Below, piece after piece: positions 31,330 to 41,499 of a stretch of DNA of 64,000 nucleotides; position 1 is the stretch's first letter; each line of letters begins with the position of its first letter. Origin of the DNA: Bolinopsis microptera (taxonomy: Eukaryota; Ctenophora; Tentaculata; Lobata; Bolinopsidae). Position numbers and translations under genes: made by a program. A model generated the notes under the pieces. That model was given only the letters and a program-made list of their open reading frames with translations, was not told the DNA's origin and searched no databases. The stretch is taken from assembly GCF_026151205.1 (NCBI RefSeq), contig NC_087082.1, positions 18,569,401 through 18,633,400 on the forward strand, read 5' to 3'.

Positions 31330-31826
31330 GTTAAAGTGTACACTATATAATTGTTATCTAGGGTTAGCCTCAGTGTAATAGTATGGTCTCCCCAAATTAG
31401 CAAAATGTTAATGACGAATAAACACTCCTAATTAGGGTTAGTGTATACAATTTGATCATTATGGCTCTATTTTAGGTGGGTCTATATTTAAGTTGTCAAA
31501 CTACAAATATATATTATATAATATAATTGTTGTAAATGTTTCGGTGAAAGTTACTTTTGCCACTCTAGGGATCTTAGGGATCGGTTCTTGTAGTTCTACT
31601 AGTCAATATTTTGATTACACATATTATCGCACATTAAATTAATAGTCCTAAGTTTACTATTAACTGTTTTATACTCGACTTTGAGTTCTGATTAATAGCA
31701 GTTAAACTCTGGTAATAAGTTGAGAACTTTAAATTCAAGGAACGGTGTATATCATTCTACCTCTGAACATTATAAATAATAATAAAAAGGTTAATAATTA
31801 TTACAAATATATAATATTTATAGTCT
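31330..31826. other. Repeated flank DNA
   Basis: AT-rich. Includes the AACTTTAAATTCAAGGAACGG and CTCTATAAGGTAATAATTTG blocks that accompany terminal exons. No exon seen. Confidence 0.5.
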
Positions 31827-33420
31827 CTATAAGGTAATAATTTGTGTCACTTCAGCTTTGTCCTGCTCACTGAGCCAGATGTTCCTCTCCTTCCTGTTGT
31901 TATCGTCGCGTTTCCATTCCACTGCTGCTCTTTCCTCTTCAGTTATCCCGTAGCACACATCTTTGGCCGTCAATTCCACTCTCAGTGAGTGCTAGTCTAT
32001 TCAAGACTCTGATGAAATCCTCTTTGTCTCCAACAAATACTCCCAACTCCGTACTGATTATTTCTGATACTTGCTTCCTTGCCTTAGAGGGAATTCCCTC
32101 GGGCAAGGTAGCCGCATCGAAGTCCATCTCCGCTCCCTCGATCTTTGCCTCTTTCAGCCTCCCCATAAACACTGGCTCCGGTCTTATCGTGCTCCTTGCT
32201 CCGATATGCTTGCTCCAACCATCTATACTTTCAGGCAAATCCCCTAAGTATAGTCCCCGTTCTCCAATTTGCCTAGGAATCTTATATAATTGAATCCTGA
32301 TGTTTTCTTTATGTCTTTCCTTGCATCTTTCTTCAGTTTCTTTTCGCATGACTTCCTGCTGTTTCCTCATCATTTCTACTCTTAGTTCTTCCCTCCTACA
32401 TTCCTCTTCTTCTTTGATCCTCTTCATTTCTTCTGCTCTTCTCTTCTCTTCTTGTACTTCAATTCTTCTTCTTTCTGCTTCTCTCTGTTCGTATTGCCTG
32501 CGCTGTCTGTCCTCTTCTTCCACTGCTCTTCTTTCTTCTTCTTTTCTTTCAATTCTCCTTCTTTCTGCTAGCCTCTGTTCTTCTTGCCTGCGCTGTCTTT
32601 CCTCTTCTTCCACTGCTCTTCTTTCCTCTTCTTTTCTTTTTTCCAGGCTTCTCAAACTCTGTCTCTCCGTTGCTTCTTCTCTTTCACGCGCATCTCCATC
32701 TCTTCTGTTGTCTCCGTGCCATCTTTCAGTTCCCCTCCGTCTGTCTCGTGCATTATAATAATATCTTTCTGGCTGCGCTTTCCATTCTTGTTGCCTGCGA
32801 TGTCTATTTCCTTCCTCTGCCAATCTCTGCTGGACCATTTCTCTTCTTTCCGCCAAGTTTCTTCTTCTTCGTCTCTCCGCTTCTTCACGTGCATCTCTAT
32901 CTCTTCTTCTTCTGTTTTCTTCGTCTTTTCTGTCATCTTCCTGCCGTTCTCTCTCCCAGTGAGCAATTCCTCCTGCTGTTCTGTCGACGCTCCCTTTCTC
33001 CTCGATTCCCCGCGTCACTTGTACGACTTCCTTGTTCTTAGATCCACTCTGCATCAATTGCTCTACATTTCCGGGCTTAGGTTTTAACGGAATTCCGTTA
33101 AGCCTATTCTGTTTGTAGTTCTCTATGTGTCCTCTGCTTATTCCGTACTTCATTGGTATCACACTCTTCAATCCGCTGTAGCAAGAGTCTTCTGTCCTGC
33201 TGCTATTAAATGACCTTCCTGGATTCAAGATCATAAAGAAATTTTCTTTATATCTATCCTGCCCAGAGCAGGCGTCCCAAGTTAGCATTGCTCCCCACGG
33301 ATCCACAATCGTTACGAACAATCCCAGAAACTCCCACAGCACATCCCATTTCTTCCTCTCTTCCGTGGATATGTTGTCTGCTATGAGAGAGTCTCTCACC
33401 TGTTTATTCATTCTCCTCAT
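31827..33420 (-). CDS. Coiled-coil protein with shared C-terminal tag
   Basis: A 493-codon frame from MRRMNKQVRDSL (33420) to 31939, with a second frame from about 31980 to the stop at 31827-31829 ending LSEQDKAEVTQIITL. The two overlap and a single frameshift (or a tiny intron) joins them. The N-terminal 110 residues are globular (WDVLWEFLGLFVTIVDPWG). Residues about 160-390 are Arg/Glu-rich coiled coil with an internal repeat (EERRAVEEE, QRRQ, EAERRRIE). The C-terminal 90 residues are globular (IPRQIGERGLYLGDLPE). The leader and tag at its ends make it one of the most complete genes of the array. Function unknown. Confidence 0.55.
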
Positions 33421-33453
33421 TTCGTCTAAGGTTACGTTTATTGGTCCTTCTTT

Positions 33454-33750
33454 TTAAAGAACTTCCAACTTATCCGTAACCTTCCTCTTCCACGAACTAC
33501 TTCTTTCAGTCTCTTCATCTTTACTCTTTTCTGACTCTTCTTCTCCAACTTGCGCTTCTTGACTCAGCTGGGGGCTGTACCAGCAGCAGGGGCGGCTATA
33601 ACAGGGACTGCAGCAGCAATAGGGGCGGCAGCAGGGAGGTAGCAGTAGCTGGCATGGGGCCATGATAGCAGCAATAGCAGCAAATGATATCCCACTACTT
33701 ATACTATTACTGCCAATGTTGAAGTAGGGTTTGGAGGTGGTTTTTTCCAT
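33454..33750 (-). CDS. Probable 5' exon of the coiled-coil gene
   Basis: Starts MEKTTSKPYFNIG directly after the shared leader (CTGTCATAGCAAG), then a Cys/Pro-rich low-complexity stretch and a charged end (EEESEKSKDEETERSS). It ends just before the 33420 frame; a one-base shift in an A-run near 33453 separates them. A fragment of the Cys/Pro stretch is repeated at 34315-34420. Confidence 0.4.
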   Translation of the reverse strand: MEKTTSKPYFNIGSNSISSGISFAAIAAIMAPCQLLLPPCCRPYCCCSPCYSRPCCWYSPQLSQEAQVGEEESEKSKDEETERSSSWKRKVTDKLEVL

Positions 33751-33754
33751 CTTG

Positions 33755-33860
33755 CTATGACAGTAGTTGTAAATTCTCCTGCCCGTTTACGTCTATTATG
33801 TACAATGCTTACTATATATATAATACTTACGTCTATTATGTACTATTCCGCCGTGGATTC
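33755..33860 (-). promoter_or_regulatory. Shared 5' leader block, copy 3
   Basis: Almost identical to 4185-4285, ending at CTGTCATAGCAAG immediately before the ATG at 33750 (minus strand). Confidence 0.4.
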
Positions 33861-34429
33861 TCTTCCTTAGCATAGGACCCGGTCCTATTTGATCTTTTTG
33901 TGCCAGGAATCTTAATTTATTTTGATTTCTCATCACTTATGTCTCGTGACTACGCTCCTGTGTCTGGTCCTCTTAATTATGTCAGTTTCCGTTACACCTG
34001 CATCTACCTCCCCTCCGTTGGATGTCAATACCGTTTACATTTATAGTCCTCTATAACTATAAGGTTAAAATTATGCTGTTAAAATAAAACTGTTAAATCT
34101 GTGTTTAAAAGGTTGAAAATTAAATCCTAAAATTGGTTAAAACATTGAATAAATAGTCAGACCACAATATCAAAATTATCACTTGAAGTAGCTTTCAACA
34201 TTTCTTACAGATGGGAAGAGCCTTTAACCGTAAGTGTTCTAATACTGGATCAGAGTTTACCCACAACCGTTTAGCACAATCTTGCAAGTTATCGTGTTGA
34301 CTTGTCTTCCTGCTAAGCAGGGGCGGTGGTAGCAGGGGCGCGGGCGGAGGTAGCAGTAGCTAGGGCCATAGCAGCAATAGCAGCAAATGATATCCCACTA
34401 CTTGGCCTTTTACTGCCAATGTAAGCACC

Positions 34430-34750
34430 GATTGGGAATCTTACGACCGATTGGGAATCTTACAACCGGTGCTCCTTGTCTTGAATGTTGAAAAGCCGGA
34501 ATCTTGTTGATGATGTCAGCAACTAGGTTTGCACTTGCCTTTAGGACCGCTGTGGCTTTATCCGCATGAAATTATTGTCTGCATCGTCACTCTCAGAGCT
34601 TTCATCATCAGCTGGAGGATCTCTTGAACTGGACGATTGCCCAAATTTACAATGTTTGAAGACCTTGATCTTGCCAAGTTCCACTCCTTCTCGCAGACCG
34701 TCTTTTAGTTCATTTACACTTGTGTCCTTGCCCTGATAACCTTTGTTTTC
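34430..34750 (-). pseudogene. Acidic Ser/Asp-rich exon, frameshifted
   Basis: Open frame with NELKDGLREGVELGKIKVF, then SSSSRDPPADDESSESDDAD, followed in a shifted frame by DKATAVLKASANLVADIINK. The switch lies near 34565. It looks like a soluble acidic linker plus a helix. No family recognised. Two adjacent 17-bp repeats (CCGATTGGGAATCTTAC) lie at its 3' side. Confidence 0.4.
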
Positions 34751-34799
34751 TTAAGTCGTGGTATTAGTGTCTTTCCACGAGTGTGGGCGACATCTGGCT

Positions 34800-35050
34800 C
34801 CAGGAGGTGATTTAAATCTTAAAAAAGATTAAGAAATACGATGATCTAAATAAACATAAAAGAAAAATGAAGACAAAGATGTTTTTAATAAAGAAGATAT
34901 ATATGGAAGTTAAAAATAGCGAAATTATAAAGAAAAAGATTCAGATTGAAAGATATAAAGATATAATAAGATAAAAAGATATTATATAAAGATATACATA
35001 ATAATAATAAGAAAGATATCTAATAAAGGTAAAAATAAGTTTAGCTTGGT
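34800..35050. repeat. AT-rich AGATATAAAGATA repeat block, copy 1
   Basis: Low-complexity purine-rich DNA (GAAAGATATAAAGATATAAT) with copies at 53160-53430, 62105-62200 and partly at 47500-47700 and 59570-59760. It is followed by the same TTTAGCTTGGTTTCTGCTCA phrase in three of them. Confidence 0.7.
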
Positions 35051-35182
35051 TTCTGCTCATTTCCTCAAGCGTCTGTCCCTGTAAGAAAACATCAATTTCA
35101 AGAAAACAACAATTTTATTTAGTATCAATTAAAGCAAACAAAAATATATTTCATATATATTATATAACTAGCACGAACTTTA

Positions 35183-35507
35183 GATCAGATATCTTAGGGG
35201 ACTTGGAGTAGCAAGAGATTGACTAGAAGGTATATACCGGCGTAGGTCAAGGACAGAAAAAACTGTTCCGGAATGCGTTCTTCTTTTCAATCTTTCTCCA
35301 TCTGGCTTTTCCCACTGTTCGTACTCTACTTCATGCGTGTTAGAGCTTCCAGGTCTTGCTTTTATCTTATCAAATAGTTGGAGATCCTTGCAATCCTTGC
35401 AGGTCTGGAGCATACAGTGTTCATTATCTGAGTCACAGACTATGACTTGAACAAGATCTGTTGTGGATTTAGGGAGCCACGGAACAGCATCGATATACTT
35501 TCTCTAG
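35183..35507 (-). CDS. Exon of an uncharacterised Cys-motif protein
   Basis: Exon after acceptor GCTAG. Begins KYIDAVPWLPKSTTDLV, then IVCDSDNEHCML, TCKDCKDLQLF and EVEYEQWEKPDG. The pattern C-x6-C-M-L...C-x2-C followed by a single tryptophan is one I associate with uncharacterised transposon-linked animal proteins, stated from general recollection. The frame ends RYLI shortly after; the rest of such a protein is not present. Confidence 0.35.
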
Positions 35508-35997
35508 CTGGTGCAGTGTTTCAAAAAGGTTTCTTAAAGGTCGTGATAATAAAATAATGTGGACAAATTAACAGTGAGGTTCATACAATGTCGAATGATA
35601 AAAAAGGTGAATGAAAAAGTAAACTAACTGTCTTAATGGTTGCTGAACCTTAGAAGATATTCCTCGTTTGGACATATTGATTATTGAAAGGTGTAATAGT
35701 AAAGCAAAGTAGTATAACGTGACAGTTTAAGACAAATCTGAAGTGTAGAGAAAAGTTACTTACCTGTCAAGTTTACAACTTGTTCCCGTGAACAGCTAGG
35801 ATTAATAGCAGCAAAACTACTTTTGCCACTTTAGGGATCTTTACTATTAACTGTTTTATACTCGACTTTCGGTTCTGATTGATAGCATTTGAACTCCGGT
35901 AATAAGTTGAGAACTTTAAATTCAAGGAACGGTGAATATCATTCTACCTATGAACATTATAAAAGGTTAAAAATTATTACATTGAAGATATAACTGT

Positions 35998-36096
35998 TTT
36001 CGAGAGATATACCTCGTTATATTGGCTACAGTTCTTTGTCTTCTTTTCAGTGCTGACCCCTACGTAGAACACAACCTCCGATACTATACCTTTCAT
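35998..36096 (-). CDS. OB-like MKGIVSG exon, partial copy
   Basis: Starts MKGIVSEVVFYVGVSTEKKT and continues NEVYLSKTV, without the WW segment. Open but truncated at its 3' side. Confidence 0.5.
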
Positions 36097-36099
36097 GTT

Positions 36100-36623
36100 C
36101 TGAAATTAAGTAAATTATAAAGTAAATTGTCCAATGTAAATGTAACGGAAATCTTAGTTGTTTTTCTAAGTTTAGGTAAGAGACCTTAGCGTGAAAATGA
36201 TGGACCCATGAAAATAATGTCTGTGAATAATAATGTCCGTGATTATTAAGTCCGATAAGGTAATTAACAATTAATGCAGAGTATGATTATAATACAATTT
36301 ATCTCCGAACGTCTAATGTCTATACTTCTAAAGATAAAAATAAAAATAATCTATATAGGAACTTCTACTCTTTAATTTGGGTACATGATATAGAATTACA
36401 ATCAAAATCTCTATATTCATCAAATCTCCCTCCCATCTTTAGAATCCCCAAGAAATATTTTCTCACATAAGTTAAAAGTCCTAACTTTACTTTTAACTGT
36501 TTTATACTTTAACTTTAAATTACTGAACTTTAAATTCAAAGAACGGTGAATAACATTCTACCTATGAACATTATAAAAGGTTAATTATTTAATTAATTAC
36601 GATAATATAACATTAATAGTCCT
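36100..36623. other. Repeated flank DNA
   Basis: Closely related to 7140-7679 and 45360-45760. No exon seen. Confidence 0.6.
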
Positions 36624-36698
36624 CTATAGGGTAACAATTTGTGTCACTTCTGCCTTATCCTGCTCACTGAGCCGGCTTTTGCTGAGGTGACTGTTTCA
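36624..36698 (-). CDS. Shared 3' terminal exon, copy 6
   Basis: Encodes SRLSEQDKAEVTQIVTL and stop, as elsewhere. The next copy begins only 150 bp away and is interrupted by the RTE element. Confidence 0.45.
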
Positions 36699-36852
36699 CA
36701 TATAATAAGAATCATAGAATGGATATAAAATAATTACATCTTCAGAATCCCCAAGAAATATTTTCTCACATAAGTTAATAGTCCTTAGTTTACTATTAAC
36801 TGTTTTATACTTTAACTTTAAATTATTACAAATATATAATATTTATAGTCCT

Positions 36853-36888
36853 CTATAGGGTAACAATTTGTGTCACTTCAGCTTTATC
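36853..36888 (-). pseudogene. 3' piece of a terminal exon split by the RTE
   Basis: Last codons (KAEVTQIVTL and stop) of the frame whose 5' piece lies at 39009-39126. The RTE insertion separates them, duplicating CAGCTTTATC. Confidence 0.65.
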
Positions 36889-38984
36889 TGGACTGGTCTA
36901 AACTTAAAACTGATATCGCTCTACAAGAGAGGTACACAGTGGAAGTTAAAAACCGCTTTTCCATACTTGAAAAGGATGATCAGACGGCAACAGAAAGGTA
37001 CCAATGCTTTATTGATGCGAATAGGACAACTTCTCGACTTTTACTACCTGAAAAGGAGAAAAAGAAAAGATGTAAAATCTCAGCGACTCCAAGTGTTGAG
37101 ATTGCCAGGCTGAAGCTGAGGGAATGTAGCATAAAATACCACTCAGATGCTACAGAAGACAACCGAATAGCTGTTCAAGAGGGCAAACAGAAGCTAGGCG
37201 ATGCTTATCAAGCAGCCAAAGAGCACCTGCTGGAGGGGCAGGTCCGGGAACTGGAGGAAGCAAGTTGGCAGGGCAGACATGCTAAAAGCTGGACCATGAT
37301 CAACAAGATCACAGGTAAAGCTCCATCATATACTGGCAAAATCAAGGGAAACTCACCAACGGAAAGGGTTCAGAAATGGAAGGACTATTTTGCTACTCTT
37401 CTCGGCTCACCACCGACGGTAGAGAACGCGGAAGAGGATATTGATCCAGTCCACCCACCTCTGAATATCGGAACAGAACCGTTTACGTTGGATGAGTACA
37501 GGAAAGCAAAGTCCAGCATAAAGGAAGGGAAAGCATGGGGTGACGACAACATAGCCCCAGAAGTCTTAAAACGATGCGACCTTGATCTAATTGTCTTAGA
37601 CTTCTGTAACAATGCTCTATTGAAAGGTGAGAAACCAGACCAATGGTCAACTGCCAACATCATACCAATTCCAAAGAAGGGCGACCTTAGCGAACCAATG
37701 AACTATCGGGGAATAAGCTTGTCATCCCTAGTTGCCAAGTCTCTAAACAAGATGGTTCTAAACCGGTTGAAGCCAGAAATCGAGACAATTCTGCGTAGAA
37801 ACCAGAATGGATTCAGACCAGGAAGGTCAACAACTCAACAGATATTGGTACTGAGACGTCTTATAGAGGGTGTCAAGAGTCGGAAACTGCCAGCTGTTCT
37901 GACATTTATAGACTTTAAGAAGGCTTTCGACAGTGTACATCGTGGGAAAATGCTAAAGATTCTAGAAGCTTACGGCATTCCAGTCAAAATCGTGCAGCTT
38001 ATACGGCTCATGTACGAGAAGACAATGGCCAAAGTCCTAACTCCAGACGGAGAAACTGAATTGTTCGAGATACTTGCAGGTGTGTTACAGGGTGATACCT
38101 TAGCACCTTACCTCTTTGCAATAGTCATCGACTACTGTATGAGGCAAGCCATAGGCGATGATGCGGAGCGACTTGGACTCACCCTCGAACGTAGAAAAAG
38201 CAGAAGAGTGGGGCCCAAGATCATCACCGATGTGGACTTTGCAGATGATATAGCACTTATATCTGAGGACATGGAGAAGGCTAACGAGTTCCTGCTCAGA
38301 GTAGAATCGGCGGCAGCAAGCGTGGGACTACACATAAACGAAGGCAAGACCAAGGTCATGACACTGAATATGGAGGATCGATCTAGCGACCTACAAAGTC
38401 GATCCGGGGAAGCCATAGAAAATGTAGATGATTTCATCTACTTAGGCTCCTGGATTGAGAGCACAGATAGGGAGATAAGGGTTAGAAAGGGAAAAGCGTG
38501 GGGTGCCCTACATAGACTGAAGGATATCTGGAAATCCAAACTGTCAAAGAGCCTAAAGATTAGATTGTTCATAGCGGCTTGTGAATCAGTACTGCTCTAC
38601 GGATCAGAAACCTGGACACTGACAAAGGCTCAAGAGAAAAGTTTGGACGGGACATACACAAAGATGTTGCGTATGGTGCTGGGTATCTCATGGAAGGACA
38701 AGGTCAGCAATATAACTTTGTATGGTAGCCTCCCAAGGCTGTCAAACAAGTTACGAAGCAGGAGATTAAAAATGGCGGGACACTGCATCCGACATCCTGA
38801 GCTACTTGCCAGTGATTTAGTCTTATGGGAACCTACGCACGGTAGAGCACAGCAAGGCCGACCAAGACAAAGCTACTTGTCTATGTTACTGAAGGAAGTT
38901 GGGACAAACTCTAAAGAGGAACTGCGAACCCTGATGCGGGACAGGGATATATGGAGGGGGTTTTCTGGCGTAGATCGGACTTAG
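36889..38984 (+). CDS. RTE reverse transcriptase, N-terminally truncated
   Basis: The frame remains open for about 700 codons; the apparent start at 36870 lies in host DNA and is accidental. Motifs: NGFRPGRST, FIDFKKAFDSVHR (motif A), GVLQGDTLAPYLF (motif B, with QGD where many families have QGS) and DFADDIALI (motif C). The C-terminal half has YGSETWT and RRLKMAGHCIRH, as usual for RTE and related clades. No stop or frameshift, so the insertion is recent. Confidence 0.9.
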
Positions 38985-39008
38985 CTCCGACATAGTAGTA
39001 GTAGTAGT
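36889..39008 (+). mobile_element. RTE-clade LINE, 5' truncated, TSD CAGCTTTATC
   Basis: A 2.12-kb insertion with exact 10-bp duplications at 36879-36888 and 39009-39018 and a (TAG)n tail (about 38988-39008), typical of RTE-type elements. The endonuclease and 5' half are missing. The undisturbed target sequence is seen in sister exons (for example 10335-10350), which confirms the boundaries. Confidence 0.9.
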
Positions 39009-39126
39009 CAGCTTTATCCTGCTCACTGAGCGTGGTTGCACGCTTCTTGGTGGGGGCTGCCGTGGTCGCAGTCTTCTTACACAACATCGATATGAGCAAC
39101 GTCGGTAGACGAAGCTTGAGTAGCAA
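39009..39126 (-). pseudogene. 5' piece of a terminal exon split by the RTE
   Basis: Encodes KKTATTAAPTKKRATTLSEQ immediately before the insertion. The same Lys/Thr/Ala-rich phrase is intact at 46422-46655. Readthrough into the RTE tail adds YYYYY codons. Confidence 0.6.
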
Positions 39127-39384
39127 CTTCCAGTGCTTCTTCGAGTCTAAAAGTCTTAGTCAGTCCTATTTTAGGAGATTTTTCTGTGGTCGATTGCCTT
39201 TTCCTTTTCTTTATTGGTTTATTCAATATGATTTTTTTTGGTTTCTTTGTCTCCTTTTTAGGTACTTCGACCGCCTCTTTAGTTTTCATCCACTTCAATC
39301 TTGACGATCCTTTTTTCCTTGTAGCTTTTTGTTTTCCTTTAGAATTAGAGTTTACAAATCTAATTTTTGTAACAACTATGTTAT
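39127..39384 (-). CDS. Lys-rich tail fused to the polymerase fragment
   Basis: Highly basic frame (KGKQKATRKKGSSRLKWMK, then KKETKKPKKI and KPIKKRKRQS), reaching the KKTATTAAPTKK exon through AQASSTDVAHIDVV-type sequence. It replaces the palm and thumb parts expected after the polymerase exon at 39385-39578. Could be a nuclear-localisation-type tail created by recombination. Confidence 0.4.
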
Positions 39385-39578
39385 ATGACAAACGTAACGT
39401 TCCTTCGGTAGGAAAGTTTGAGTCAACCGATTTTGAGTGGTGAACTTCATATCGTTATTTTCCAGAAACTTTCGTATTTCATCACTCATTTCTTTGGTGA
39501 TATCTCTTTTTTTCGGAGCTATACTAAGGGGAAATCCCGATGGGCTTCATAGAGGTGATCAGGATATGTAATTTCAAC
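39385..39578 (-). pseudogene. PolB exon with frameshift after EITYPDHLYEAHRDFP
   Basis: Acceptor CTTTAG. Encodes EITYPDHLYEAHRDFP, then, one base out of frame, IAPKKRDITKEMSDEI and LPKERYV. These match the polymerase region that follows motif A. The shift is in a C homopolymer, so a sequencing error is possible. Confidence 0.65.
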
Positions 39579-39682
39579 CTAAAGTTTATAGATTTTAAGA
39601 ATCATACAAAACTCTTTTAATTTACGATTAAGAAACGAGCTAATTGTATCATTTGTTAAAAATGAAAATTTCATTGTAATAC

Positions 39683-39820
39683 CTCCCATACCACCCCATA
39701 ATCTCCAGTAGCATCGAAGTCTTGCACATTAAAGTTTTCTCGTTCATTCTCTGTCAGCCAGCGAAATTGTGAGTGTGGGAGCTTCATCATCATACAGGCA
39801 CCATACAAGTTATTACAATC
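39683..39820 (-). CDS. PolB exon with motif A (DCNNLYG)
   Basis: 138 nt, acceptor TTTTTTAG, donor GTATTA. Starts with DCNNLYGACMMMKLPHSQF, i.e. the palm motif A with the catalytic aspartate, and ends GDYGVVWE. Confidence 0.8.
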
Positions 39821-39906
39821 CTAAAAAATATTGATTATGAAGGGATGTCTTGTAATAAATAAATAATAATTGTATTTTCAAAATCTAGTAATCAAGATTA
39901 ACTCAC

Positions 39907-40024
39907 TGTGTAAAATATAAAAATATGCTGGACTTTTCGCATCTTGGGTCGTAATTGAAGTTTGCAGTCTCGTTGTGTGCTGTTGCCAGCCTCTTGAATA
40001 TAGAGCTGCAGCCGCCTCTCATTC
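39907..40024 (-). CDS. PolB exon with MRGGCSSIFKR
   Basis: 118 nt, acceptor TTATCAG, donor GTGAGT. Encodes the RGG-x-S-x-I-x-KR pattern and NYDPRCEKSSIFLYF leading to motif A. Confidence 0.75.
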
Positions 40025-40129
40025 CTGATAAAAATGATATGTGTTTCAAAAGAAAATGGTTTTGAAATTTTAGCTGATAGATTTAAGCATAGGAATTTTA
40101 AAATTCAATGTTTATGTAATTTCATATAC

Positions 40130-40224
40130 CTCTCTCAAAGAAACTGTACATTTCTGAAGTTTGCAGCAGTTCTAACTCCACGTTTGTTGTATGGAGCATT
40201 GCATCAAAGGAATAGCTAGGGCTA
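40130..40224 (-). CDS. PolB exon with FDAML and VELELL
   Basis: 95 nt, acceptor TTTTTAG, donor GTATAT. Encodes YSFDAMLHTTNVELELL and MYSFFER, in the order expected after the LDPAHY block. Confidence 0.75.
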
Positions 40225-40349
40225 CTAAAAATAAAGTTAAATTGAAATTACAGTTACTGTAATAAGTTTATATCATATGTTATGTAAGTACTGAAGTGGT
40301 AGAAATTTGAGTGTTAAAGATCTGCAGCTTTCTTGTCTATAGTACATAC

Positions 40350-40620
40350 CTAATATAGTGCGCAGGGTCTAAGCGAAACATTTTCATACCAAGCCGACGG
40401 TAATCTTCAAAGACACAGCAGAGAATGAGTACGTCTATTTTGAGATAAAGATCGTGTAGTTCCCCCAATGTTTCAATTCCAGAAACTTTGCAAGTTTTCA
40501 ATAGACGCTGATATTCGTCTTCTGAAAGATCGCTTTCATTGAGTTTGTTATAGAATTTACTCCTATCAGGTATCTTCTCTTCGAATCTTGAGAATCCATC
40601 AATGTAATCGTAGGGTATAC
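40350..40620 (-). CDS. PolB exon with YLKIDVL and LDPAHYI
   Basis: 271 nt, acceptor AACAAG, donor GTATGT. Begins IPYDYIDGFSRFEEKIP and ends at LDPAHYI. This is the most diagnostic exon: the DLYLKxDVLxL and LDPAHY blocks are strongly conserved in protein-primed DNA polymerases of Polintons. Confidence 0.8.
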
Positions 40621-40775
40621 CTTGTTATATTGAGTTTAATTGAGTCTCATTTCTTGGATCTATTGAAATACACTTATTGAATGAAATGTTTATCAAATTG
40701 TTCATAATACACATTAATATCACAATTGTCTCATATTTGTATCAAGTCCCTTCTAAGTCGTTCTTATTCCTTTAG

Positions 40776-41092
40776 AGAGTCTTTAGTCGTGAGAAAACTC
40801 TTGAGCAGTGACATATTATCATATCATAAACGTTGTAACCAAGTTTTCTTAAAGCACACTTAAATTTCTCCTCATCGGGAAACTCTTGTCGAACCCAAGT
40901 GAATCCAACCTCACCTCGTTGAAGGAGACTAGCGCATAGGTTATCCAAACTTCCGATTAGATGGCTCATAGAGTCATGGATAACAAACAGGGATGTCGAC
41001 ATTTGTGTATACTTCTCAGCTGTTGGCCCCAAAACATCAACGTCTTTTATTCTTAGACTTGCTGCCAAGCTCTTTATTAGAAATGATTATCA
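40776..41092 (-). CDS. PolB exon with IHDSMSHLIGSL
   Basis: After acceptor TTGCAG. Contains RIKDVDVLGPTAEKYTQM and FVIHDSMSHLIGSLDNLC, equivalent to the polymerase region around the IDSxxFxxxSLxxL pattern. It ends at a stop (SRLKTL) before the next exon, so the join is uncertain; no clear donor is seen. The copy at 56862-57178 has one residue different (LRPTAE for LGPTAE). Confidence 0.6.
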
Positions 41093-41187
41093 TACCTGCA
41101 AGTGACAAAAATGTATTGTTAAATTCAAGATCTAGATATATTGAAATACCTTTTTAAAAAACAAATAAAATCTGAACAACAATTTAC

Positions 41188-41320
41188 CCTTTCGTGTTGT
41201 GAAAGTAAACACTAGTCTTTTTTTCAGTCTTTTCTTTTTTATAGCCGGGGCAGTGACAGGCTGCTTTTCAAATACTTTCAGGGTTACATACCCATTCGTA
41301 GTGGCGGCAATGCCTTCATT
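41188..41320 (-). CDS. Second exon of the OB-like gene, copy A
   Basis: Encodes EGIAATTNGYVTLKVFEK followed by a basic stretch (IKKKRLKKRL), with donor GTAAAT. The equivalent exon at 42096-42252 has a clear acceptor TACTAG; here the acceptor AG is missing, so splicing is doubtful. Confidence 0.5.
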
Positions 41321-41499
41321 TTTTTATTCATGAGAAAACATGTTCTTTTCTCTCAGTAGGATACAACATAGATAACATTTTTCTGACTAAGATGAAGATT
41401 TGTTTATTCATTAAAGTTTCTTATCTTTATTTACGGATTAATTATTATTAAAGTCATTTGTGAATCATGTATTTAAAAAATATAATATCTAAGATTTAC

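Larger units (their letters stand above)
39385..41092 (-). pseudogene. Type B DNA polymerase (Polinton/adintovirus-like), multi-exon fragment, copy A
   Basis: Six minus-strand exons with GT-AG introns: 40776-41092, 40350-40620, 40130-40224, 39907-40024, 39683-39820 and 39385-39578. Diagnostic motifs: YDYIDGF, LGELHDLYLKIDVL, LDPAHYI, FDAML, VELELL, MYSFFERG, MRGGCSSIFKR, DCNNLYG (motif A) and GDYGVVWEV. These belong to protein-primed PolB of Polintons and adintoviruses. Motifs B and C (KxY, DTD) are not found, and a one-base deletion in a C-run (near 39530) shifts the frame. Introns in this gene type are unusual. It could be an old endogenous virus copy or a domesticated gene now decayed. Confidence 0.75.

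Noticed and set aside
32300-33087. Several long plus-strand frames rich in Ser/Phe/Leu
   Set aside because: They are the complement of the Arg/Glu coiled-coil gene on the minus strand; the codon bias of that gene keeps the opposite frames open.
36870-36888. Start codon of the 704-codon RTE frame
   Set aside because: The first codons lie in the duplicated host target and a GTG is used; the element itself begins at 36889 without its own start.
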